DNA from: Alkalimonas delamerensis | GTDB taxonomy: Bacteria > Pseudomonadota > Gammaproteobacteria > Enterobacterales > Alteromonadaceae | Assembly (NCBI RefSeq): GCF_030717955.1 | Contig: NZ_JAUZVY010000005.1 | Span: 62,001 to 126,000, forward strand | Length of the DNA: 64,000 nucleotides | Direction: 5' to 3' | Shown here: one piece after another, positions 41,174-50,091 of the stretch | How the letters are laid out: every line of letters begins with the position of its first letter | Position numbering within the stretch: the stretch's first letter is position 1 | Made by a program: the position numbers and the translations under genes | The notes under the pieces: generated by a model | Database searches by the model: none | Told to the model about the DNA's origin: nothing | What the model saw: the letters and a program-made list of their open reading frames with translations, nothing else

Positions 41174-42187
41174 ATGAATTCCCGTCTTGAGCGCGCTGAT
41201 CTCATTCTGAAAATGATTGTAGAGCAGTACCTGACCGATGGTCAGCCAGTGTCCTCAAAGTTTATCGCCGCTCAGGAAGGACTGGATGTCAGCCCTGCTA
41301 CAGTGCGCAATACCATGGTGCAGCTGGAGCAATCCGGTCTGATCCGCTCGCCTCATACTTCAGCGGGTCGTATTCCCACCACCCAGGGCATTCGCGAGTT
41401 TTTCAATCGGATGCTGCAGCTGCAGCCGCTCCCCATGCGCTGGTTGCAGCAGGTGCAAAAGCAGTTGCCATTGGAGCTGCCGGTGTCTTTACTGTGCCAG
41501 CGTGCCGGCCAGTTGCTGACCAACTTAACCGGTTGTGTCGCCATTATCAGCCCACCCAAGGCCGGTGAGCGGATTATCCGCCAGGTGGATTTAGTGAGGC
41601 TGGCCGCCGATAGCCTGCTGTTGGTGGTGATCGATGAGGATGGCGATATTTTGCACCGGGTCTTGCATCACAAAGCTCAGGTGGATAACGCCACCTTAAG
41701 CCAGGGCCTGTGCTTGCTGAATGCCGCTTTGTCCGGTGTGCAGTGGCAGGAAGGCATGTCACGGCTGGAAGTTATGGCGCAACGCGAGCAGGGGACCTTG
41801 CAGCAACTGGTCAGCCGGGTGCTGGGTCAATTGGGCCTGGATGAAATGCAGCAGCATCAGCCGCTGATCTATGGCCAGCATCAGTTGCTGCTCTCGCCGG
41901 AGTATCAGCGCAATCCGGCGCTGCAGCAGGTATTTTCCATGCTGGAAAACCCGACTGGTCTGGTGCGCTTTTTGCAAACCCTCAGTAGCGATGGCCATGT
42001 CAAGCTGGTGCTGGGCAAAGAGACCGGCTTTGCCGAGCTTGCCAGTGTCAGTCTTATCGTGCAGCGCTATCAGGCCAGTCCGCATCGTTTTATCGCGCTG
42101 CTGGGCCCGAGGCGCATGCCGTATGGCCAATTCGTGCCTTTAATCGAAGCCTGCAGTCGGCAGTTAAATTTAAACTTGAATCCGTAA
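41174..42187 (+). CDS. hrcA: Heat-inducible transcription repressor HrcA
   Basis: 337 residues from ATG 41174. The winged-helix start RADLILKMIVEQYLTDG, GLDVSPATVRNTM and PHTSAGRIPTTQGIREF are specific for HrcA, and the C-terminal GAF-like domain is present. HrcA normally represses chaperone genes at CIRCE. Enterobacteria lack it. The end of the gene carries the sigma-32 promoter of grpE. No CIRCE sequence is visible near hrcA, grpE or dnaK. Confidence 0.88.
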   Translation: MNSRLERADLILKMIVEQYLTDGQPVSSKFIAAQEGLDVSPATVRNTMVQLEQSGLIRSPHTSAGRIPTTQGIREFFNRMLQLQPLPMRWLQQVQKQLPLELPVSLLCQRAGQLLTNLTGCVAIISPPKAGERIIRQVDLVRLAADSLLLVVIDEDGDILHRVLHHKAQVDNATLSQGLCLLNAALSGVQWQEGMSRLEVMAQREQGTLQQLVSRVLGQLGLDEMQQHQPLIYGQHQLLLSPEYQRNPALQQVFSMLENPTGLVRFLQTLSSDGHVKLVLGKETGFAELASVSLIVQRYQASPHRFIALLGPRRMPYGQFVPLIEACSRQLNLNLNP

Positions 42188-42203
42188 AATCCATCCCCAT
42201 ATA
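42175..42203 (+). promoter_or_regulatory. Sigma-32 promoter of grpE
   Basis: CTTGAA (42175-42180) and CCCCATATA (42195-42203) are separated by 14 bp, a close match to the heat-shock consensus. The -35 overlaps the last codons of hrcA. Confidence 0.8.
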
Positions 42204-42247
42204 GCAGACACTAAGCCAAGACGCAGCTATTTTTGGAGATTGAGTGA

Positions 42248-42835
42248 ATGACTGAGCAACAAGCCCCCCAGACCCCGGAAGAGGACGTGCAGGCCCAAAC
42301 CAGCCCGGAGCAAACCGAGCAAGATACGGTCGAGGTATCCTCCGAGCAAAGCGTGATCGACAAACTGGAAGCAGAAATTGCCCAGCTGCGTAAGCAGGTC
42401 GCCGAACAACAGGATGCGATGCTGCGCATCAAAGCCGAGGCGGAAAATACCAAGCGTCGTGCCAGTCAGGATGTGGAGAAAGCCCATAAGTTTGCGCTGG
42501 AAAAGTTTGCCAACGATTTGCTGCCGGTGATGGACAATCTGGAACGGGCCCTTGGTTTTATCGACAAAGACAATGAAACCATGAACTCCGTGGCCGAAGG
42601 GGTGGAGCTGACGCTTAAAAGCTTCCTCGACACCGTGGGAAAATTCGGCGTACAGCAACTGGATCCACAAGGCCAGCCCTTTAACCCGGAGCAGCACCAG
42701 GCGATGTCGATGATGGAAACCGCCGATGTGGCCCCCAACACCGTTACCTTTGTGATGCAAAAAGGCTACGAGCTGAACGGCCGTTTATTGCGCCCGGCCA
42801 TGGTGGGTGTGTCCAAGGCGCCTGCCAGCGAGTAA
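42248..42835 (+). CDS. grpE: Nucleotide exchange factor GrpE
   Basis: 195 residues. An acidic disordered N-terminus is followed by a long coiled coil (about 35-90) and the beta domain with QPFNPEQHQAMSMMETAD and GYELNGRLLRPAMVGVSK. It releases ADP from DnaK. GGAG lies upstream of the ATG. It has its own heat-shock promoter and a strong terminator, and is separated from dnaK by two metabolic genes. Confidence 0.96.
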   Translation: MTEQQAPQTPEEDVQAQTSPEQTEQDTVEVSSEQSVIDKLEAEIAQLRKQVAEQQDAMLRIKAEAENTKRRASQDVEKAHKFALEKFANDLLPVMDNLERALGFIDKDNETMNSVAEGVELTLKSFLDTVGKFGVQQLDPQGQPFNPEQHQAMSMMETADVAPNTVTFVMQKGYELNGRLLRPAMVGVSKAPASE

Positions 42836-42855
42836 ACCCCGCTTTTTGTGAATGG

Positions 42856-42882
42856 AAACCGGCCCTTGCGCCGGTTTTCTTT
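42856..42882 (+). terminator. Intrinsic terminator of grpE
   Basis: AAACCGGC (42856-42863) and GCCGGTTT (42870-42877) form an 8-bp stem with a 6-base loop, followed by TCTTTT. Confidence 0.8.
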
Positions 42883-42938
42883 TGAGCAAAGCTTGCTATG
42901 ATAACGCTGTCATTCACATTTTTTTGGGCGGGACAGCG

Positions 42939-43874
42939 ATGAAAAATACTCTGGTTATGCTGGGCGAAGCCATGTTGGAGCTCCGCCCGCATCGTGCCGA
43001 TTTACTGCAACACAGTTTTGCCGGTGATGTGCTCAATACCGCTATTTATTTGCAGCGCAGCTCAAAAGCCAGACTGGATGTGCAGTTCTTTTCTGCTATC
43101 GGGACCGATGCACTGAGCGATCAGCTGCTGGCTTTTTTGCAGCACGAGCAGATCGGCACCGAGTTGCTGTATCGGTCGCAGCATGCCCTGCCGGGGCTCT
43201 ATCTGGTGCAGAATGACGCCGAGGGCGAGCGCAGTTTTCACTACTGGCGGGAAGCGTCGGCCGCCCGAAAGGTTATGCAGTGCTATGCTGCAGAACCCCG
43301 CCCCAGCACCCTGGATGGCTGCCGGTTGTTGTATCTGACCGGCATTTCTTTGGCAATGTTATCCCCGGTGGATCGTCAGCAGCTATTTCAGCTGATACGC
43401 GCTTTAAAAACGCAAGGCTGTCGGCTGGTGTTTGATGCTAATTACCGTCCCAGCTTGTGGCAAAACAGTGAGGAAGCCGCTACGGCATGTCTGGAGATTT
43501 ACAGGCTGGCGGATTTGGTGCTCAGTGGCCTGGATGATCAACGGGCATTGTTTGGCCACGATAGTCTGGAGCAAGCCTGCGATTGGCTACAACAGCTGGG
43601 TGTGAAAGAAAGCATGCTGAAAGACGGTGCCAATGGCGCTGTTGGCGATTGCGATGGTCAGCGGACCCGGGTTGCAGCCAGCCCGGTCCGCCAGGTGGTC
43701 GATACCACGTCGGCAGGGGATGCCTTTAACGGTGGTTATCTTGCTGCGCGCTGGCATGGGCTAAGCGCGCTAGAATCGGCTCGCTATGCGGCCCGGCTGG
43801 CCGCTTTTGTGGTTCAGCAGCCCGGGGCCATTGTCAGAGCGGCTGCTTTTGCCAGTTTTGACACCTTACCCTGA
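42939..43874 (+). CDS. PfkB-family sugar kinase, 2-keto-3-deoxygluconate kinase-like
   Basis: 311 residues from ATG 42939. The N-terminus LVMLGEAMLELRPH and the ribokinase signature DTTSAGDAFNGGYLAAR, with catalytic Asp in GDAF, define PfkB. The middle (GLYLVQNDAEGERSFHYWR) is close to KdgK, which phosphorylates 2-keto-3-deoxygluconate for the Entner-Doudoroff route. No eda or pectin genes are nearby. KdgK is the best guess; another ketose kinase is possible. Confidence 0.78.
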   Translation: MKNTLVMLGEAMLELRPHRADLLQHSFAGDVLNTAIYLQRSSKARLDVQFFSAIGTDALSDQLLAFLQHEQIGTELLYRSQHALPGLYLVQNDAEGERSFHYWREASAARKVMQCYAAEPRPSTLDGCRLLYLTGISLAMLSPVDRQQLFQLIRALKTQGCRLVFDANYRPSLWQNSEEAATACLEIYRLADLVLSGLDDQRALFGHDSLEQACDWLQQLGVKESMLKDGANGAVGDCDGQRTRVAASPVRQVVDTTSAGDAFNGGYLAARWHGLSALESARYAARLAAFVVQQPGAIVRAAAFASFDTLP

Positions 43875-43954
43875 TTTCGGGAAGGTGGTAGCCGTAGCAA
43901 AGGACGCCATAATCTGCTACTTATACCCCTTTGTTGGCAAGATGCTGAGTGGTT

Positions 43955-46771
43955 ATGTCCCTTCCCGCTGAATTCTTAACGGCAGCCAAAGCGCTGATCC
44001 CAGCCGAACGCTGGATTGACGATCCGTTGCGCACCCTGGCTTATGGCACCGATGCCAGTTTTTACCGCTTGATCCCGCAGCTAGTGCTCAAGGTAGAGTC
44101 CGAAGCTGAGGTGCAGGCGTTACTGCAAATTGCCTCTTGCTACCAAGTGGCAGTGACCTTTCGGGCGGCCGGTACCAGCTTATCCGGCCAGGCCATTACC
44201 GACTCAGTATTGCTGCTGCTGGGACGCAACTGGCAACAGCGTGAGGTACTGGCGGATGGCAAAGCCATCCGGCTGCAGCCTGGCGTGATTGGCAGCCATG
44301 CCAACCAATTGCTGGCACCACTGGCCCGTAAAATTGGCCCGGATCCGGCCTCCATCAATGCCTGCAAAGTCGGGGGGATTGTGGCCAACAATGCCAGCGG
44401 TATGTGCTGTGGTACCAGCCAGAACAGTTATCAGACCTTGGCCGCGATGCGATTGGTGCTGGCCGATGGCACCGTGCTGGATACGGCGGATTCTGACTCA
44501 GTGGCTGCATTTCGTCAGCAAAAGGCTGAGTTGTTGCAGCAGCTGAAGCAGTTGTCTGACGCTGCCCGCGCTAATACCTTGTTGGCGGCTAAAATCCGTC
44601 ACAAATACCGGCTGAAAAACACCACTGGCCTTTCGCTCAACGCGTTGCTGGATTTTGACGATCCCATCGAGATGCTCAGCCATTTAATGGTGGGCTCTGA
44701 AGGCACCTTAGGCTTTATTAGTTCAGTGACGCTTAAAACGGTGGAAGAACATCCGCACAAAGCCACGGCTTTGTTGGTGTTTCCCGATGTGCAAAGCTGT
44801 TGTCAGGCCGTAACAGTGCTCAAACAGCAGGCGGTCTCTGCGGTGGAATTGCTCGATCGGCGCAGCCTGCGTGCGGTGGAGCAACAAGCGGGTATGCCGG
44901 CCTGGGTTGCCGGGCTCTCAGACCATGCCTGTGCCTTATTAATTGAAAGCCGAGCGGAACACGGCGACGTGCTGGAGCAGCAACTGACCGACATCCGGCA
45001 GGCACTCAGTCCTTTTGAGCTGGAGCAGCAGGTCGATTTCAGCACCGATGCTAAGGTCTATCAGCAGCTGTGGGCCATTCGCAAAGGCACTTTTCCTGCG
45101 GTCGGAGCGGTACGGCCGGTTGGCAGCACCGTCATTATCGAGGATGTGACCTTCCCGTTAGAACGATTGGCCGAAGGGGTGCAACAATTGCTGCAGCTGT
45201 TTGAGCGTTATCAGTACCATGAAGCCATTATTTTCGGCCATGCGCTTGAGGGCAATCTGCATTTTGTCTTTACCCAGCGCTTTGATAGCCCTGAGGAAGT
45301 AGCGCGCTACGAAGCCTTTATGCGCGATGTCGCCGAGCTGGTGGCGGTGCGCTGTGGCGGCTCATTAAAAGCTGAGCATGGCACTGGCCGCAATATGGCG
45401 CCTTTTGTCGCGCTGGAGTGGGGCGAGGATGCTTATCAGTTGATGTGGCAAATCAAGCATTTGCTGGATCCACAAGGCATTTTAAACCCCGATGTGGTGT
45501 TAAGCCTGGACCCAGAGATCCATCTGAAGCATTTGAAGCCCTTACCGGAAGCTGATCCTTTAATTGATCGCTGCATCGAGTGCGGTTTTTGTGAGCCGGT
45601 CTGCCCATCCAATTCGTTAACGCTGACCCCGCGCCAGCGCATTGTGGTGCAGCGCGAAATCAAGCGGCTTAGCCGTGAAGAACCAACCAGCCCGCGACTG
45701 GCGCTGCTGCGCGATGACTACCAGTACCAGGGGGATCAAACTTGTACCGCCTGCGGCTTTTGTGAAAGTGCTTGTCCGGTGGGCATCAATACCGGCGATT
45801 TGACCAACCAGCTGCGCAGCCAGGTTGCAAAGCCCAGCAAGCTGGCCATATTTGCTGCCAACCATTTTGCCGGGATGACCCGGCTGGCCCGAATTGGGCT
45901 TCGCCTGCAGCAAGCTGGCCGTGCAGTGCTTGGTGTTGACGCGATGCAGCGGCTCAGTAGCGCTTTGCACCGGCTATCGGGAAAACGTTTGCCTGTTTGG
46001 TATCCGGCGATGCCAGGCGTCCCAGGCAGTAAAGCGAATCCGGTGGCTGCTGAGCAGCTGACACCTGTGGTGTATTTCGCCGCTTGTGGCAGCCGGGTGA
46101 TGGGCCCGGCTGCCAGTGACCGTGATCAGCGCTCCTTACAGGCAGTCACTGCCGAGGTACTGGCCAAAGCCGGCTACCGGCTGGTTTACCCAACAGGCAT
46201 CGAGGCGCTGTGCTGCGGCATGGCGTTTCAATCCAAGGGACAGCTGAAGCTGGCACAGCAAAAAGCCACCGAGGTGGCAGCGGCGCTCAAAGCAGCCAGC
46301 AATGACGGTGAACTCGCGATTTATTGCGATACCAGCCCCTGCAGCCTGACCCTGAAACAACAGCTGCCAGCGGATTTGCCGCTCTGGGACAGCGTCGATT
46401 TTTTGCACGACAAGGTGTTGCCAAAGTTGGCACTTACACCGCAGCAGCAGCCGGTGGCACTGCATCTGACCTGCAGCGCCGCACGGCTAAAACAACAGGA
46501 TAAACTCACCGCCCTGGTGCAGGGCTGCACCAGCCAGCCGGTGCAACCGCTGGGCATTCACTGTTGTGGTTTTGCCGGCGATAAAGGCTTGCTGTTGCCT
46601 GAGCTCAATGCCTCTGCGCTGCACGGACTGCGCCAGCAAGTGCAGGGCTGCAGTCAGGGGGTGTCTTCCAGTCGCACTTGTGAAATCGGCTTAAGCCAGC
46701 ACAGCGGCATTGAGTACCGTCATCTGGTGTATTTGCTGGCAGAGCGTCTTAAGACTACCGAAAAAATTTAA
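43955..46771 (+). CDS. FAD- and Fe-S-binding D-2-hydroxyacid (D-lactate type) dehydrogenase
   Basis: 938 residues from ATG 43955. Order: FAD-binding PCMH domain (VTFRAAGTSLSGQA, KVGGIVANNASGMCCG), FAD-oxidase C domain ending GGSLKAEHGTGRNMAPFV, two 4Fe-4S motifs CIECGFCEPVCP and CTACGFCESACPVG, then CCG domains with CCGMAFQSKG and HCCGFAGDKG. This is the fused Dld-II type known in Shewanella and Pseudomonas, oxidising D-lactate or a similar acid into the respiratory chain. The substrate is inferred from the family. Confidence 0.85.
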   Translation: MSLPAEFLTAAKALIPAERWIDDPLRTLAYGTDASFYRLIPQLVLKVESEAEVQALLQIASCYQVAVTFRAAGTSLSGQAITDSVLLLLGRNWQQREVLADGKAIRLQPGVIGSHANQLLAPLARKIGPDPASINACKVGGIVANNASGMCCGTSQNSYQTLAAMRLVLADGTVLDTADSDSVAAFRQQKAELLQQLKQLSDAARANTLLAAKIRHKYRLKNTTGLSLNALLDFDDPIEMLSHLMVGSEGTLGFISSVTLKTVEEHPHKATALLVFPDVQSCCQAVTVLKQQAVSAVELLDRRSLRAVEQQAGMPAWVAGLSDHACALLIESRAEHGDVLEQQLTDIRQALSPFELEQQVDFSTDAKVYQQLWAIRKGTFPAVGAVRPVGSTVIIEDVTFPLERLAEGVQQLLQLFERYQYHEAIIFGHALEGNLHFVFTQRFDSPEEVARYEAFMRDVAELVAVRCGGSLKAEHGTGRNMAPFVALEWGEDAYQLMWQIKHLLDPQGILNPDVVLSLDPEIHLKHLKPLPEADPLIDRCIECGFCEPVCPSNSLTLTPRQRIVVQREIKRLSREEPTSPRLALLRDDYQYQGDQTCTACGFCESACPVGINTGDLTNQLRSQVAKPSKLAIFAANHFAGMTRLARIGLRLQQAGRAVLGVDAMQRLSSALHRLSGKRLPVWYPAMPGVPGSKANPVAAEQLTPVVYFAACGSRVMGPAASDRDQRSLQAVTAEVLAKAGYRLVYPTGIEALCCGMAFQSKGQLKLAQQKATEVAAALKAASNDGELAIYCDTSPCSLTLKQQLPADLPLWDSVDFLHDKVLPKLALTPQQQPVALHLTCSAARLKQQDKLTALVQGCTSQPVQPLGIHCCGFAGDKGLLLPELNASALHGLRQQVQGCSQGVSSSRTCEIGLSQHSGIEYRHLVYLLAERLKTTEKI

Positions 46772-46780
46772 ATCCCTATC

Positions 46781-46809
46781 CTTGAATCCTGTGAGGATAA
46801 TCCCCATAA
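46781..46809 (+). promoter_or_regulatory. Sigma-32 promoter of dnaK
   Basis: CTTGAAT (46781-46787) and CCCCATAAA (46802 onward) are spaced by 14 bp, nearly the full heat-shock consensus. The start would lie about 42 bp before dnaK. Confidence 0.85.
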
Positions 46810-46858
46810 AGTTGCTAACACGAAATTATCTGTCCTGAATTAGATTTGGAGAGCCGTT

Positions 46859-48766
46859 ATGGGTAGAATTATTGGTATCGACTTGGGTACAACCAACTCT
46901 TGTGTTGCTGTATTAGACGGCGACAAGCCACGCGTCATTGAAAACGCCGAAGGCACCCGCACCACCCCTTCCATCATCGCCTACACCGACGATGGCGAGA
47001 CTCTGGTCGGTCAGCCGGCCAAGCGTCAGGCGGTCACCAACCCAAAAAACACACTGTTTGCCATCAAGCGTCTGATTGGTCGTCGTTTTGAAGACGAAGA
47101 AGTGCAGCGCGATGTCAACATCATGCCATTTAGCATTGTCAAAGCCGACAATGGCGATGCCTGGGTGGAAGTGAAAGGCAAAAAAATGGCGGCGCCGCAG
47201 ATCTCTGCGGAAGTGCTGAAAAAGATGAAGAAAACCGCCGAGGACTTCCTGGGCGAAGCGGTTACCGAAGCCGTTATTACCGTCCCTGCTTACTTTAACG
47301 ATGCGCAGCGTCAGGCCACCAAAGATGCCGGTCGCATTGCAGGCCTGGATGTAAAACGCATCATCAACGAGCCAACCGCTGCGGCGTTGGCCTACGGCAT
47401 GGACAAGAAAAAAGGCGACGCCAAAATCGCAGTGTACGATTTAGGTGGCGGTACCTTTGATATTTCCATCATCGAAATCGACGATGTTGATGGCGAGCAA
47501 ACTTTTGAAGTACTGGCCACCAATGGTGACACGCACTTAGGTGGTGAAGACTTCGATAACCGCTTGATCAACTACCTGGTCGATGAGTTCAAAAAAGAGC
47601 AGGGCATTGATCTGCGCAACGATCCATTGGCGATGCAGCGCTTAAAAGAGTCGGCCGAGAAAGCCAAGATTGAGCTGTCTTCTGCCTCTCAGACCGAAGT
47701 CAACCTGCCGTACATCACGGCCGATGCTTCCGGTCCTAAGCACCTGAACATCAAGGTCACCCGCGCCAAGCTGGAGTCGCTGGTGGAAGATTTGGTGAAG
47801 CGTACGCTGGATCCATTAAAAGTAGCATTGAACGATGCCGACTTGAGCGTTGGCGATATCGACGAAATTATTTTGGTCGGTGGTCAAACCCGGATGCCAA
47901 AAGTGCAGCAGGCGGTGACCGAATTCTTCGGCAAAGAGCCACGCAAAGACGTCAACCCGGATGAAGCCGTTGCGGTCGGTGCTGCAGTGCAGGGCGCTGT
48001 GCTGTCAGGCGATGTGAAAGATGTCCTGCTGCTGGACGTTACCCCACTGTCGCTGGGTATTGAAACCATGGGCGGCGTGATGACCAGCCTGATTGAGAAA
48101 AACACCACCATTCCGACCAAAAAGTCGCAGGTGTTCTCAACGGCAGAAGACAACCAGTCTGCGGTCACCATTCATGTGCTGCAGGGCGAGCGTAAGCGCT
48201 CAGCCGACAACAAGTCGCTGGGGCAGTTTAACTTAGAAGGCATCCGTGCTGGTCGTCGTGGCGAGCCGCAAATTGAAGTCACCTTCGATCTGGATGCGGA
48301 TGGCATCCTGCACGTGTCGGCCAAAGACAAAGACACCGGCAAAGAGCAGAAGATCACCATCAAGTCGTCTTCAGGTCTGAGCGATGACGAAATCCAGGCC
48401 ATGGTACGCGATGCCGAAGCGCATGCCGAGGAAGACAAAAAGTTCGAAGAGCTGGTGCAAACCCGTAACCAAGCCGATGCATTGGTGCATGGTACCCGCA
48501 AGCAGCTGGAAGAAGCTGGCAGCGATTTGGCAACCAACGACAAGGAAGCCATTGAAGCGGCGATCAGTGAGCTGGAAACTGCCATCAAAGGCAACGACAA
48601 GGCGGACATCGATGCCAAGTCCGAAGCCCTGATGCAGGCCGCACAGAAACTGATGGAAGCAGCACAGCAAAAAGCTCAGCAAGGCGGTGACGCCGGTGCG
48701 ACGGATGCGGGTGCGGCTGACGACGTGGTCGATGCCGAGTTCGAAGAAGTCAAAGACGACAAGTAA
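46859..48766 (+). CDS. dnaK: Chaperone DnaK (Hsp70)
   Basis: 635 residues. MGRIIGIDLGTTNSCVAV, the ATPase motif AVYDLGGGTFDIS, the linker DVLLLDVTPLSLGIETMGG and an acidic C-terminus DAEFEEVKDDK are all standard. It folds and protects proteins with DnaJ and GrpE. GGAGAG precedes the ATG, and a strong heat-shock promoter lies upstream. The body shows the more constrained codon use typical of highly expressed genes. Confidence 0.98.
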   Translation: MGRIIGIDLGTTNSCVAVLDGDKPRVIENAEGTRTTPSIIAYTDDGETLVGQPAKRQAVTNPKNTLFAIKRLIGRRFEDEEVQRDVNIMPFSIVKADNGDAWVEVKGKKMAAPQISAEVLKKMKKTAEDFLGEAVTEAVITVPAYFNDAQRQATKDAGRIAGLDVKRIINEPTAAALAYGMDKKKGDAKIAVYDLGGGTFDISIIEIDDVDGEQTFEVLATNGDTHLGGEDFDNRLINYLVDEFKKEQGIDLRNDPLAMQRLKESAEKAKIELSSASQTEVNLPYITADASGPKHLNIKVTRAKLESLVEDLVKRTLDPLKVALNDADLSVGDIDEIILVGGQTRMPKVQQAVTEFFGKEPRKDVNPDEAVAVGAAVQGAVLSGDVKDVLLLDVTPLSLGIETMGGVMTSLIEKNTTIPTKKSQVFSTAEDNQSAVTIHVLQGERKRSADNKSLGQFNLEGIRAGRRGEPQIEVTFDLDADGILHVSAKDKDTGKEQKITIKSSSGLSDDEIQAMVRDAEAHAEEDKKFEELVQTRNQADALVHGTRKQLEEAGSDLATNDKEAIEAAISELETAIKGNDKADIDAKSEALMQAAQKLMEAAQQKAQQGGDAGATDAGAADDVVDAEFEEVKDDK

Positions 48767-48776
48767 TGTTCCACCC

Positions 48777-48798
48777 GGGCTGCGCTAAGACGCAGCCC
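48777..48798 (+). promoter_or_regulatory. dnaK-dnaJ intergenic hairpin
   Basis: GGGCTGCG and CGCAGCCC form a perfect 8-bp stem with loop CTAAGA between dnaK and dnaJ. No T-run follows, so it probably acts in partial termination or RNA stability, lowering dnaJ relative to dnaK. Confidence 0.5.
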
Positions 48799-48822
48799 TC
48801 TAACATAAGTTAGCCCGTATCT

Positions 48823-49956
48823 ATGTCAAAGCGTGACTATTATGAAGTACTGGGCGTCGAGAAAGGCGCCGATGTCAAAGACATCAAAAAGGCCTACAAA
48901 CGCCTGGCGATGAAGTATCACCCGGACAGAACCAAAGGCGACAAGGACCTTGAAATCAAATTCAAGGAAATCCAGGAAGCGCATGAAGTTCTGACGGATG
49001 AGCAAAAGCGTGCGGCCTACGATCGCTATGGTCACGACGGTGTGGATCCCAGCCGTGGTGCTGGTGGCTTTGGTGGTGGCGCCGACTTCGGCGATATCTT
49101 CGGCGATGTGTTTGGCGATATTTTCGGTGGCGGTGGCCGTCGCGGTCAGTCGCGGGCGCAGCGCGGCTCCGATCTGCGTTACAACCTGGAGCTGAGCCTG
49201 GAAGATGCTGTCCGTGGCAAATCGGTCGATATCAAGGTGCCGACCTGGGTCACTTGCGACAGCTGCGATGGCAGTGGTGCCAAAAAAGGCACGTCAGCCA
49301 AGACCTGCCCAACCTGTCATGGCGCCGGTCAGGTCACGATGCGGCAGGGCTTTTTTGCCGTACAGCAAACCTGCCCGACCTGTCATGGCCGCGGTAAAAT
49401 TATCCCTGACCCATGCAGCAAATGTCATGGCGAAGGCCGGGTTGAGAAAACCAAAACCCTGTCGGTCAAAATTCCGGCCGGAGTTGATACCGGCGATCGC
49501 ATTCGTTTAAGCGGCGAAGGCGAAGCGGGCATGCATGGCGCCCCAGCAGGCGATCTCTATGTGCAGGTGCATGTCAAAGAGCACCCAATCTTTGTGCGCG
49601 ATGGCAACAACCTGTACTGCGATGTGCCGATTAGCTTTGCCACAGCAGCGCTCGGTGGTGAAATTGCGGTACCAACACTGGATGGCCGGGTCAAACTGAA
49701 AATCCCAGCCGAGACCCAAACCGATAAGATGTTCCGTCTGCGCGGCAAAGGCGTGCAGTCGGTGCGTGGTGGTGGAGTGGGCGATTTGGTGTGCAAGGTG
49801 GTGATTGAAACCCCGGTCAACCTGAGTGAGCAGCAAAAAGAGTGGTTGCGTCAGCTGGACTCCACCATGGCGGGCGAAAGCGAAGCCAAGCATCGGCCTA
49901 AGTCGAAAGGCTTTTTCGATGGTGTGAAAAAGTTTTTTGATGATTTGACCAGCTAA
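48823..49956 (+). CDS. dnaJ: Co-chaperone DnaJ (Hsp40)
   Basis: 377 residues. J domain with HPD in KYHPDRTKGD, Gly/Phe linker, then four CxxCxGxG zinc motifs (CDSCDGSG, CPTCHGAG, CPTCHGRG, CSKCHGEG) and the C-terminal substrate domains. It stimulates DnaK ATPase and presents clients. It is the second gene of the dnaK operon and is followed by a strong terminator. Confidence 0.98.
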   Translation: MSKRDYYEVLGVEKGADVKDIKKAYKRLAMKYHPDRTKGDKDLEIKFKEIQEAHEVLTDEQKRAAYDRYGHDGVDPSRGAGGFGGGADFGDIFGDVFGDIFGGGGRRGQSRAQRGSDLRYNLELSLEDAVRGKSVDIKVPTWVTCDSCDGSGAKKGTSAKTCPTCHGAGQVTMRQGFFAVQQTCPTCHGRGKIIPDPCSKCHGEGRVEKTKTLSVKIPAGVDTGDRIRLSGEGEAGMHGAPAGDLYVQVHVKEHPIFVRDGNNLYCDVPISFATAALGGEIAVPTLDGRVKLKIPAETQTDKMFRLRGKGVQSVRGGGVGDLVCKVVIETPVNLSEQQKEWLRQLDSTMAGESEAKHRPKSKGFFDGVKKFFDDLTS

Positions 49957-49997
49957 CTCATTTTTTGTAAGTAACCCTGGTCTAAAACCGCAGCCCT

Positions 49998-50027
49998 AAA
50001 CCGCAGCAGTAGCGCTGCGGTTTTTTT
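49998..50027 (+). terminator. Intrinsic terminator of dnaKJ
   Basis: AAACCGCAGC (49998-50007) and GCTGCGGTTT (50014-50023) form a 10-bp stem followed by a run of seven T. Confidence 0.9.
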
Positions 50028-50091
50028 ATCTTTGGTGTTCCAGCCAGCCTCAGATACAATAAAAGCAGTGATTTATTACAGGGATATCCAT

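Noticed and set aside
48172..48618. Long Ser-rich minus-strand frame inside dnaK
   Set aside because: Shadow of the strongly biased dnaK codons, a known artefact.
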